From NCBI GenBank assembly GCA_964411505.1, contig CAYPLH010000002.1, forward strand, positions 106,087 to 170,086: 64,000 nucleotides of DNA, read 5' to 3'. This document shows positions 55,376 through 63,641 of this stretch, one piece after another. Each line of letters starts with the position of its first letter. Within the stretch, counting starts at the first letter, position 1. The notes under the pieces are model-generated. The model was not told where the DNA came from. It ran no database searches and saw only the letters and a program-made list of their open reading frames with translations. Source of the DNA: CAYPLH01 sp964411505 (lineage in GTDB: Bacteria > Bacillota > Clostridia > CAYPLH01 > DUMO01). Made by a program: the position numbers and the translations under genes.

Positions 55376-56260
55376 TTAACCCTTCAAGGATCCCACCATC
55401 ACTCCCTTTACAAAATATTTTTGAATAAACGGATATACAACTAAAATAGGTGTAACAGTTACTATAATAGCTGCTGCTTTCAAAGTTTCAGGTATTGCTG
55501 GAATACCAATACTCTCATTTGAAGCTTCAAGCATACCCCGTATTTCCTCATCGGTTGATTGCACCACAATACGTCTTAAGTAAATCTGCAAAACCTGCTT
55601 TTCAGGACTATTAATATAAATCATGGAATCATACCATGAATTCCAATGTCCAACTGCAATCCAGAGTCCTACTGTTGCAATCACAGGTAAAGATAGTGGA
55701 ATGATAATTGAAAATAGTATTTTCCACTCACTAGCTCCATCAATTCTTGCTGATTCTTCCAACTCTTTTGGAATTGACATTAGAAAATTTCGGATAATAA
55801 GCATATTATAAACAGATATCAGCCCCGGAATAACCAGCACCATCCTATGGTCTACCAACCCCAGATTTTTTATCAACAGGTACTTAGGAATTAGACCTCC
55901 TCCAAAAAACATGGTAAATACAAAAATACTGGTATAAAAATTTCTATGTGGTAAGTCTTTTTTAGATAAAGGATAGGCAGCACATAACAAAATTGTAAGA
56001 GATAGTACTACACCTGTAACTGTCCTATAAATAGTATTAAAGTAGCCCCAATAAAGCATTTTGTCGTTCAAAATCATCTTATAAGACTCAAGGCTAAATT
56101 TATGTGGATAAAACATCATCCTTCCCACATTAAGTCCCTGAGGATCGCTAAGTGAGATTGATATTAAATATATAAACGGGTAAATAATCGACATTGAAAA
56201 CAAAGCAAAAAAGGTGTAATTAAAGATTCCAAATACTCTTCCACTTAAAGATTTTCTCAT
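55376..56260 (-). CDS. ABC transporter permease, YtcP/LplC type
   Basis: A 294-residue permease. The EAA loop is ELEESARIDGAS followed by IIPLSLPV, and the C terminus reads QKYFVKGVMVGSLKG. It is more like the 975-1844 permease than the other two: both have IRNFxMSIPxxLEESAxIDGA. The start has GAGGAGAG upstream, and the receptor gene follows 50 bp after its stop. Confidence 0.93.
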   Translation of the reverse strand: MRKSLSGRVFGIFNYTFFALFSMSIIYPFIYLISISLSDPQGLNVGRMMFYPHKFSLESYKMILNDKMLYWGYFNTIYRTVTGVVLSLTILLCAAYPLSKKDLPHRNFYTSIFVFTMFFGGGLIPKYLLIKNLGLVDHRMVLVIPGLISVYNMLIIRNFLMSIPKELEESARIDGASEWKILFSIIIPLSLPVIATVGLWIAVGHWNSWYDSMIYINSPEKQVLQIYLRRIVVQSTDEEIRGMLEASNESIGIPAIPETLKAAAIIVTVTPILVVYPFIQKYFVKGVMVGSLKG

Positions 56261-56280
56261 TATCTTCTCTCCTCTTTCTA

Positions 56281-57219
56281 TTACCAGATTCCATACTCAC
56301 CAAAAGTCTTAGCCAACTGGTTGGTTATTATCACAAGTATCAAGCCGACAACATTCTTAAATAAACCAACCGCAGCTGAGAAACTGTAATTCATTTCAAC
56401 CATTCCTACTCTGTAAACATATGTATCCAAAATGTCTGCAACATCATATACTACCGGACTAAACAAATTAAATATCTGACCAAATCCCGCATCAAGAATA
56501 TTTCCAACACTAAGAATCAGCATTATCGTCATTATCGGAACTATTGACGGGATAGTGATATATACAGCCTGCTTAAATTTATTTGCACCGTCTATAATTG
56601 CTGCCTGATACATCTCTACATCTATATTGGTAATCGCCGCTAAATAAATTATTGAACCCCACCCCGCACTTTGCCAGATATCAGAAACAATTAGGACTGA
56701 CCTGAACCACCTGGAATTTGCAAGAAAATATATAGGTGCACCACCTAAAAGTTTTATGACCCCGTTTACCAAACCTGTAGAAGGAGAGAGAAACATTCGA
56801 AGTAAGCCAGCTATCATAACCCAAGAAAGAAAATGCGGGAGATAGCTGATGGTTTGTGTAACCTTTTTGAAGGTACTGTTACCGATTTCATTCAACAGTA
56901 GTGCCACAATAATAGAAGCAGGAAATACAAAAATTAATTTTAAAAGGCTAATTTCGATAGTATTGCTTAAAACATTAAAAAAATCATATGTACCGGTGAA
57001 CATATTTTTGAAATGGTCAAATCCAACCCATGCACTTCCAAATATACCTTCCCGTATACGAAATTGTTTAAAAGCAATTATGACTCCATACATAGGAGCA
57101 TAATCAAATATTAGCTTATGTATCAATGCCGGTAGCAATAATATAAAAAAGTACCTGTATTTTTTATATTGATGTATCATTTGCACCAGATTATTTCTTA
57201 TACCTGTGGATTTTCGCAA
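56281..57219 (-). CDS. ABC transporter permease, LplB type
   Basis: A 312-residue permease that opens the fourth importer operon. The signature FDYAPMYGVIIAFKQF follows the first helix, and the EAA loop reads EMYQAAIIDGAN before IPSIVP. I place the start at a TTG preceded by GAGGGGGAAGGG; a GTG 17 codons upstream has no such site. Its partner starts 20 bp after the stop. The AraC gene at 57859 is divergent and is the best candidate to control this operon. Confidence 0.88.
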   Translation of the reverse strand: MRKSTGIRNNLVQMIHQYKKYRYFFILLLPALIHKLIFDYAPMYGVIIAFKQFRIREGIFGSAWVGFDHFKNMFTGTYDFFNVLSNTIEISLLKLIFVFPASIIVALLLNEIGNSTFKKVTQTISYLPHFLSWVMIAGLLRMFLSPSTGLVNGVIKLLGGAPIYFLANSRWFRSVLIVSDIWQSAGWGSIIYLAAITNIDVEMYQAAIIDGANKFKQAVYITIPSIVPIMTIMLILSVGNILDAGFGQIFNLFSPVVYDVADILDTYVYRVGMVEMNYSFSAAVGLFKNVVGLILVIITNQLAKTFGEYGIW

Positions 57220-57558
57220 CTGCCCTTCCCCCTCTGTTCTGTATAGCTTTACTAATTTCAGTGATGGCACACTTTGCTGGCTTTACTTATCGCTCACGGA
57301 GCTAATTTAAGAGTAGCAGTATAAAAAATTTAAATCAATATTAATTATTTTAATACTTTTGATTTTTTTAAGACATTAAATTATTACCGATAATAACAAT
57401 TCTTCAATTTTTTTAATTTCTTCAAATAATTTAATTATTTCATTTTGCTAAGTTTGCTAAAACCCAGTATCTTAATGTCTTAGAGGCATAAGTCCCTCTA
57501 AAATTTCTGCAACTTCCTTTTATTGTCGCAGCAACAATACACAGCGAATAGAATATAT
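57220..57558. other. AT-rich divergent intergenic region
   Basis: No gene is seen here. The sequence is a stretch of very AT-rich DNA with no clear promoter match for the importer operon. The composite repeats begin at its end. Confidence 0.5.
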
Positions 57559-57693
57559 ATGATATAATATCCTCATAAATGAGGATATTATATGCCTCCG
57601 GCGAATTTTATGTGCGTGCGATTTTTTTTGCTAAGGCAAAAAACGCACATGCACTATTATATCATGCAATTTCTTCGAAATTCATGATATAAT
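57559..57693. repeat. Composite palindromic element, copy B
   Basis: A 135-bp unit from ATGATATAAT to ATGATATAAT. Internal palindromes are ATCCTC-ATAAAT-GAGGAT, GCCTCCGGC, a TGCGTGCG/CGCACATGCA arm pair around GCTAAGGC, and ATTTCTTCGAAAT. It shares its last 10 bp with copy C. Confidence 0.85.
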
Positions 57694-57818
57694 GTCCTCG
57701 TTACCGAGGTTATTATATGCCTCCGGCGGAATCTATGCGCGTGCGATTTTTTTTGCCAAGGCAAAAAACGCACATGCGCAATTATATCATGCAATTCCTT
57801 CAAAATTCATGATATAAT
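57684..57818. repeat. Composite palindromic element, copy C
   Basis: A second 135-bp unit in tandem with copy B, with a 125-bp period. It aligns closely with the reverse complement of copy A at 26656-26790. The boundary word contains TGATATAAT, an extended -10 match, at 57810-57818, about 40 bp before the AraC ATG. Confidence 0.85.
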
Positions 57819-57829
57819 TGCGCATGTGC
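57770..57829. promoter_or_regulatory. Perfect 22-bp inverted repeat before AraC gene
   Basis: Arms at 57770-57791 and 57808-57829 are perfect inverses over 22 bp around a 16-base spacer. The right arm adds an inverted GCGCATGTGC beyond copy C. It ends about 15 bp before the ribosome-binding site of the AraC gene. Confidence 0.7.
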
Positions 57830-57858
57830 ATATCTCTTAAGTAAGGGGGCATTTATTC

Positions 57859-60087
57859 ATGTACCCATGGTATAGTTCTAAAACATTTTTAAAGTATATG
57901 GTTTCTTTTATAATAATGGCATCATTGCTGGTAGGATCAATAGCTTTAATATTATTGCAGGTAATATCCTCCAGCTTGGAGCAGGATATTGCATTAAACA
58001 ATATGAACAGTCTTTCCAGCATAAGTTCCCTTCTGGATAATAGTATTTTACGACCTTCAAAGGATCTGGTTCTTGAAACAACATTATTTCTTGATGCCTT
58101 CAATCTGAATAAACCTAAATCTCATTATGAATATTATGAAGTTTATCAGTCCTTATGCAAAAACCTTTATCTTAAACCCTTTATAGAATCCATTAGTATT
58201 TATGTTCCCCATGAAAATCTTGTTATTTCTAGTGCAGGAATTAAATATAGTATACAGAACTTCCATGATAAGGAATTTATAAGGATACTTGACGAAAATA
58301 ATACCAGTTTAATGGAGCAATGGCTTCCAGCCCGTACAATACACTCAACCAGCAGGCAAAACATAGCTGAAGGAGAATTAAGTGTAGTGACTTATATGTA
58401 TGTTTCTAAAATACCTAACAATACAGATAAACCACCATTGTTTTATGTCTACATAAATATTTATGAGTTATATTTACATGATATTCTTGCCACGATAAAT
58501 AATAGTCTGTCAAACTCACTGATGATTTTGAATCAGAGTAATAACAAGATTACTTCAATTAATTACAAGGACTCTCCCCTAGAGAAAGTTGGTTCAAAAC
58601 TCTTGATTGATAACAGTACCCTCGGATATGTAATCAAAGAGATTGATAACAAAGATGTGGTTTTTAATATACACCAATCTGATTTTAGTAACTGGACCTA
58701 TGTTCTAGCCAATCATTTAGGTGATTTTGCTACTTTTAATAATGTCCGTCACCAAATTATAATGGTCTGTTGCTGGATTTTTGCACTTGGGTTTATAGTA
58801 TCACTGTTTCTATCTAGGAATTTATATTCTCCTTTGCAACGTATATTATCCAGTGTTGGTGGGGCACCTGCAATCTGGAAAAAAGCTCAGAATGAATATA
58901 CAATTATCTCACAGAAAATAAGCAACCTAGACTCAACCATACTGCAGATGAGGAAGAAGGTACATAACACGGTTATCTACAGATTGCTTGAGGGTACTTT
59001 GGCTGAACCAGATGAAAATGAAATTTGCAGTTTGTTTCCTTATGATAGTTCAGTTGTATTGCTCTTAAAAAGCTTTACCTGCGGCAACTCTTTTTTCAGT
59101 AAGGCAAGCGTGTTTTTTTCAGATTTTCAATATTGCTATACAATATCAAATCATGAAAATATGCTTTATATAGTTTTAAATTTTTCTAAATCAATTAAAT
59201 CGCCCTACGAACAAATAGAACAGCTTCTAATGAACCTAAGAAATGACCATTCTATTGAATTTAATGCAGGTATAGGTACAATTGTAGATAAACCCAAGGA
59301 TCTTTATGTGTCTGCAAAAGAAGCAAAAAACGCTTACAGATACACATTTCTTAAACCCTCACAGAAGATGTTTTTTTATAAAGACATATGTAATTTAAAA
59401 AGCTTTGTGGCATCCATAGCAATTGATTCCTTTTCAACTTCTTTAGCTAATAATAACTTAGTGAAGGTTAATAATTTTTTTTCCAAGACAGTTGAAGCAT
59501 TAAAAAGTGATCTTTATAATTTTGAAAGCATTGAAAATTTCGTACTTCAGCTTATAGGTGCCCTTAATAAAGAGTTTTTGCGAAACAACCTTGAAAAAAA
59601 TGTATTGTCTTTTAGATGTCTGCATGAAGAATTTTATAAAAAACAAGATATATTTCAATCCATAAGCTGGCTTAAAACAATTCTGACCAATATTCTTCCC
59701 ATGGAGACCAGCAAGGATGAAAAGTATGAAATTATAAAACAGATAAAAGAATATATTGATGAAAATTATAACCAAGATATTTCCCTTGATTTTTTTTCTA
59801 GTAAATATTTTTTAAGTACTTCTTATATCTCAACACTTTTCAAAAGCGCTTATAACATCGGAATATCAGAGTATTTCTCAAATATCCGCCTTGAAAAAGC
59901 AAAAGAGCTTTTGGAGAATAGGTACTTAAAGATCGAAGAGATCGCTGATAAAATTGGAATGCATAATCACTCTTATTTTGCAACCAAATTTAAAAAGCAA
60001 TATGGAATGTCTCCCCAACAATACAGAATAGCATATAAAGCAAAAACTACTGCTGAAGGAAATATAACCTCGGATAGCAATACTTAA
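57859..60087 (+). CDS. Membrane-bound AraC-family transcriptional regulator
   Basis: A 742-residue regulator with a membrane helix (about 12-34), an extracytoplasmic sensor region, a second helix (about 293-315) and a C-terminal AraC domain (about 620-735). Its helix-turn-helix units are visible as SLDFFSSKYFLSTSYISTLF and KIEEIADKIGMHNHSYFATK. The ATG follows AAGGGGG by about nine bases. It is divergent from the heparinase/sulfatase importer operon, which it probably activates when the glycan is sensed outside the cell. Its upstream region carries two composite palindromic repeats in tandem, and a similar element precedes the AraC gene at 27032. Confidence 0.9.
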   Translation: MYPWYSSKTFLKYMVSFIIMASLLVGSIALILLQVISSSLEQDIALNNMNSLSSISSLLDNSILRPSKDLVLETTLFLDAFNLNKPKSHYEYYEVYQSLCKNLYLKPFIESISIYVPHENLVISSAGIKYSIQNFHDKEFIRILDENNTSLMEQWLPARTIHSTSRQNIAEGELSVVTYMYVSKIPNNTDKPPLFYVYINIYELYLHDILATINNSLSNSLMILNQSNNKITSINYKDSPLEKVGSKLLIDNSTLGYVIKEIDNKDVVFNIHQSDFSNWTYVLANHLGDFATFNNVRHQIIMVCCWIFALGFIVSLFLSRNLYSPLQRILSSVGGAPAIWKKAQNEYTIISQKISNLDSTILQMRKKVHNTVIYRLLEGTLAEPDENEICSLFPYDSSVVLLLKSFTCGNSFFSKASVFFSDFQYCYTISNHENMLYIVLNFSKSIKSPYEQIEQLLMNLRNDHSIEFNAGIGTIVDKPKDLYVSAKEAKNAYRYTFLKPSQKMFFYKDICNLKSFVASIAIDSFSTSLANNNLVKVNNFFSKTVEALKSDLYNFESIENFVLQLIGALNKEFLRNNLEKNVLSFRCLHEEFYKKQDIFQSISWLKTILTNILPMETSKDEKYEIIKQIKEYIDENYNQDISLDFFSSKYFLSTSYISTLFKSAYNIGISEYFSNIRLEKAKELLENRYLKIEEIADKIGMHNHSYFATKFKKQYGMSPQQYRIAYKAKTTAEGNITSDSNT

Positions 60088-60108
60088 GCAGCTGTCACAA
60101 TAATGTAA

Positions 60109-60137
60109 TTGACTTACATTCCCAAAAAGTATATTAT
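60109..60137 (+). promoter_or_regulatory. Sigma-A-type promoter for HPr-like gene
   Basis: TTGACT, a 17-bp spacer and TATTAT lie about 65 bp before the ATG at 60202. Confidence 0.7.
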
Positions 60138-60201
60138 ATAGACGGAATAATTATATATAATATTCCAGCGCTGATTAATTTATAATAAGGAGTGTATTGA
60201 T

Positions 60202-60432
60202 ATGAAATCAACTAAAATTTTGTTGAGTACCATTAACGATGTGAAAGATTTTGTAAATATTTCAAGCAAGTACGATTTTGAAATTGACCTTTCATCGGGA
60301 CGCTATGTAGTCGATGCAAAGTCAATTATGGGGATATTTAGCCTTGATCTAAGCAAACCAATCAATGTTGAAGTTTCAGCAAGCGAAGCAGAAAAATTCT
60401 TGCAGGAAATTGCAAGGTTTGAAATAGAATAA
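60202..60432 (+). CDS. HPr-like protein lacking the phospho-acceptor histidine
   Basis: A 76-residue protein of the HPr/Crh fold. The Ser46 region is well kept (VVDAKSIMGIFSLDLSKP). The active-site loop, normally GxHARP with His15, aligns here to STINDVKD, so the His and the following Arg are both absent. It therefore should not carry phosphate in the sugar phosphotransferase system. A regulatory partner role like that of Crh with CcpA, controlled by Ser46 phosphorylation, is a reasonable guess. The ATG has AAGGAG upstream. It has its own promoter and terminator and lies between the AraC gene and rnr. Confidence 0.8.
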   Translation: MKSTKILLSTINDVKDFVNISSKYDFEIDLSSGRYVVDAKSIMGIFSLDLSKPINVEVSASEAEKFLQEIARFEIE

Positions 60433-60502
60433 TCTTTTTAAGGTTATTCTGTTTCAAACATTAAAATTTTAAAAAATGAACTTTTGTTTTATGGTATAAA
60501 AG

Positions 60503-60540
60503 CCCTGTCTTTTTCAAAACAGGGTTTAATTTTTTCTCTA
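60503..60540 (+). terminator. Rho-independent terminator of HPr-like gene
   Basis: CCCTGT and ACAGGG pair around a CTTTTTCAAA loop and are followed by TTTAATTTTTT. Confidence 0.8.
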
Positions 60541-60542
60541 AC

Positions 60543-62840
60543 TTACCCCTTTTTCTTTCCCGAGCTCTTGCTCTTTATTTTCCTCTGACTCTTATATGCT
60601 TTTTTCTTATTCTTCTTATTGGATTTAGCATCCTTCTTAGCAAGCTTGTCCAAACCCAAACGTTTTTCTTGGTTTTCATTTTCAGATGTGTCAATTATCA
60701 AAAAATCTATTTGCCGACTCGCAACATCTGCCTTTGCCAATATGACGCGAACAGTATCACCAATCCTATATACTTTCCCAGTTCTCTCACCTATTAGCAT
60801 ATATTGATTTGACATAAACTGATAATAATCATCTTCCATACTGCTAAGCCTTATCAAGCCTTCTATAGTATTTTCAAGCTCCACGAATATTCCAAAAGAA
60901 GTAATACTGGAAATAACACCCGAAAACTCCTCACCTTCATGAGCTTTCATGTATTCAACTTTCTTAAGATCCTCTGTTTCCCGCTCAGCATCCTCAGCCG
61001 CACGTTCTCTTTCAGAGCAAATAGCAGCAATATCTTTAAGCTTTATGCTCAAGTCTTCCTGTCTTTGTGGACTCATACCTTTTATTAAATACTCTTTTAT
61101 AAGCCTGTGAATTATTAGATCAGGGTACCGTCTTATGGGTGATGTAAAATGGCTGTAGTATTCTGCTGCCAAACCAAAGTGCTTGTCATGAATACTACTA
61201 TATCTTGCCTTTTGCAAAGATCTCAGCATTGCAGTGCTTATTACGCGTTCTTCTTTTCTGCCTTTCACTGTTTCCAAAAGCCTTTGAAAAGCTCCGGGGT
61301 GAATCTGATTAATTCCTTTAACAGGATAGCCTAAATTGCGTGCCATTTCACTAAATGCCTCAATTTTTTCTCTTTCCGGGTCTTCATGTATTCTGTAAAC
61401 AAAAGGTATATTTGCCCAAAAAAAGCGCTCTGCAACAGTTTCATTGCACGCTAGCATGAACTCTTCAATTATGCTGTTGGCAATAGTCATTTCATATCGC
61501 CTTACATCTATAGGCTTTCCGTTTTCATCAAGTATAACCTTTGCTTCTGCAAATTCAAAATCAATAGCTCCTCTTAGGATTCTTTTCTTTTTCAAAACTT
61601 GAGCAAGTTCGTTCATCGCTTTAAAGTCTTCAACGAGGTAGTCGTATCTTTTGCATAATTCTTCATCATCAAAAGCAATAATTTTATAGACGTCGGTATA
61701 AGTCATTCTTTCATTTGTATTAATCACGCTTTCAAATATTTCATGATTTATTATATTACCTTTTAGATCAATATCCATTAATACTGAAAAAGCCAGTCGG
61801 TCAACTCCCGGGTTCAGACTACAAATACCGTTGGAAAGCTCTTTTGGAAGCATCGGGATAACACGATCCACCAGATACACACTGGTGCCCCTTTTTAGTG
61901 CTTCACGGTCAAGAGGTGAATTCTCAGTAACATAATGACTGACATCAGCTATATGAACCCCAAGTCGGTACATATCATTATCAATTTTTTCTATTGATAC
62001 CGCATCATCAAGATCTTTTGCATCTTCTCCATCAATTGTTACCATTGTTAAGCTTCGAAGATCCCTACGCTTATTTGTCATATCTTCGGTTACACGATCT
62101 GCTATTGACGCCGCAAAAGCTCCAACATCTTCCGGAAATGATTCATTAAGTCCATAAGTTCTTATAATTGAAAGAATATCATTTCCGGGCTCATTAGCAT
62201 CTCCAATTATTTCTATAACACGACCTTCTGCATTCCTTCTGTTTTCTGGCCATTTGATAACTTCCGCAACTACCTTCTGTCCTGTTTTTGCTCCGTTAAA
62301 CTCCTCCTTGGCTACAAAAATATCAGTGGTTATTCTCCTGTTATCGGGAACAATAAATCCAAAATGTCGACTGCTTTCAAATGTTCCCACAATCTGTGCA
62401 TTTGCTCTTTTGAGAACCTTTATTATTTCACCTTCGCTGCTTTTACTTTCAAATGCCTTGTTACTAATCCGAGCAATAACCCTGTCATTGTGCATTGCAC
62501 CATTTAAAGAGCTAGCGCTAATATAAATATCTCTAGTACTATTATCATCCGGTATAACAAAAGCATATCCTCTTTCATTACCCTGAAGTCTTCCAGTGAT
62601 AAGATTCATTCTTTCAGGAACACCGTATCTGTGCTTTTTCGTTTGAAATATATATCCTTCTGATTCAAGTTCATCAAGCAGGCTTTTAAATGTTTCCATA
62701 TCTTCCTTTGGAACTACCAGCACCTGTACCAGTTCCTGAAAAAGCAGCGGCTTATATGCATCCTCTCGCATAAACAGTAATATTCTTTCTCGCTTGTTTT
62801 CTAGATTCTGTTTTTCTTTTATATTCATAATTCTATTCAT
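60543..62840 (-). CDS. rnr: Ribonuclease R
   Basis: A 765-residue 3'-5' exoribonuclease with a helix-turn-helix-like N terminus, two cold-shock RNA-binding domains (about 70-235), the RNB catalytic domain (about 255-585) and an S1 domain (about 635-720). The catalytic aspartates are seen in DGEDAKDLDDAVS. A Lys-rich C-terminal tail follows, as in other RNase R proteins. It degrades structured RNA and takes part in trans-translation and rRNA turnover. In many Bacillota rnr lies between secG and smpB; here secG is upstream but smpB does not follow. The ATG at 62840 has AAGGAG only two bases away, so the next in-frame ATG four codons later may be used. Confidence 0.95.
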   Translation of the reverse strand: MNRIMNIKEKQNLENKRERILLFMREDAYKPLLFQELVQVLVVPKEDMETFKSLLDELESEGYIFQTKKHRYGVPERMNLITGRLQGNERGYAFVIPDDNSTRDIYISASSLNGAMHNDRVIARISNKAFESKSSEGEIIKVLKRANAQIVGTFESSRHFGFIVPDNRRITTDIFVAKEEFNGAKTGQKVVAEVIKWPENRRNAEGRVIEIIGDANEPGNDILSIIRTYGLNESFPEDVGAFAASIADRVTEDMTNKRRDLRSLTMVTIDGEDAKDLDDAVSIEKIDNDMYRLGVHIADVSHYVTENSPLDREALKRGTSVYLVDRVIPMLPKELSNGICSLNPGVDRLAFSVLMDIDLKGNIINHEIFESVINTNERMTYTDVYKIIAFDDEELCKRYDYLVEDFKAMNELAQVLKKKRILRGAIDFEFAEAKVILDENGKPIDVRRYEMTIANSIIEEFMLACNETVAERFFWANIPFVYRIHEDPEREKIEAFSEMARNLGYPVKGINQIHPGAFQRLLETVKGRKEERVISTAMLRSLQKARYSSIHDKHFGLAAEYYSHFTSPIRRYPDLIIHRLIKEYLIKGMSPQRQEDLSIKLKDIAAICSERERAAEDAERETEDLKKVEYMKAHEGEEFSGVISSITSFGIFVELENTIEGLIRLSSMEDDYYQFMSNQYMLIGERTGKVYRIGDTVRVILAKADVASRQIDFLIIDTSENENQEKRLGLDKLAKKDAKSNKKNKKKAYKSQRKIKSKSSGKKKG

Positions 62841-62983
62841 TTCTCCTTCTTAAAGCAAAAAGTAATTTTCATTGCTTCCCGTAAGTCGCCCTAGTAAAGC
62901 CCCAATAAAGCGTGTACCAGTATTAGTTTGGTGACTTGACCATAATCCAAATTTGCTTAAAATTATTAATCTTATTATTTTAT

Positions 62984-63012
62984 TATATACCACAATGGAA
63001 TTCTTTAATCAA
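62984..63012 (-). promoter_or_regulatory. Sigma-A-type promoter for rnr
   Basis: On the minus strand TTGATT, a 17-bp spacer and TATATA lie about 145 bp before the rnr start. The remaining 62841-63209 gap holds no gene. Confidence 0.5.
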
Positions 63013-63179
63013 CAAAAAATATAGATATCAGCAGCCACTTTTTATATGATAACGATGTGTGATAGGCAAATCTCTATAGATTCACAACCAAAGCCCCTTT
63101 GACATTTCACTTCATTATAAAGCATACTTTGAATGAACTCTATAAAAGGGCTTCTTAAGGTGAAGAAGATAAAACGAAG

Positions 63180-63199
63180 GACTGTGTTTCCACAGTCCG
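63180..63199 (-). terminator. Terminator after secG
   Basis: GGACTGTG and CACAGTCC form an 8-bp stem, followed on the minus strand by TTCGTTTT. It begins about 10 bp past the secG stop. Confidence 0.65.
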
Positions 63200-63209
63200 A
63201 TTAACTTAT

Positions 63210-63452
63210 CTAGACTACTACAAATTGCAGAATAATTGCTGTTACCAAAAATGCAATTGCAGCGACTGAAGTATACTTACTAAACAATGCATCAAGTGTT
63301 CTGCCCTTGTTTTTTCCAAAGAAAGTCTGAGCTCCACCTGCGATAGATCCAGATAAGCCTTCAGATTTCCCAGACTGCAATAAAACAAGTACTATAATAG
63401 ATATAGAAAAGATTATGTGTAGAGCAATCATTATATATTTAAGTACTTCCAA
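63210..63452 (-). CDS. secG: Preprotein translocase subunit SecG
   Basis: An 80-residue membrane protein with two transmembrane helices (about 5-25 and 57-79). The SecG signature LLQSGKSEGLSGSIAGG lies between them. It is a non-essential stimulating subunit of the SecYEG channel. The ATG at 63452 follows AGGAGGTG. A sigma-A-type promoter lies 33-61 bp upstream and a terminator follows, so it is mainly a single-gene transcript. Confidence 0.95.
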   Translation of the reverse strand: MEVLKYIMIALHIIFSISIIVLVLLQSGKSEGLSGSIAGGAQTFFGKNKGRTLDALFSKYTSVAAIAFLVTAIILQFVVV

Positions 63453-63484
63453 CTAAAACACCTCCTGAATTAAAGAACAGGAAT

Positions 63485-63513
63485 ATTGTAACACAGCACT
63501 TCTAAAAATACAA
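63485..63513 (-). promoter_or_regulatory. Sigma-A-type promoter for secG
   Basis: On the minus strand TTGTAT, a 17-bp spacer and TACAAT are seen. Confidence 0.65.
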
Positions 63514-63641
63514 GCAGCATATTTTTTATTCGTTGTTTTTAGGTTTCTAACAGAAATTCATGAAAAGCTAGCAAAAAAGATCATTGAATTACACCCTTAT
63601 TCAAAAATTTCATGAGGTTATAACAAGTGTTTACTTTATAT

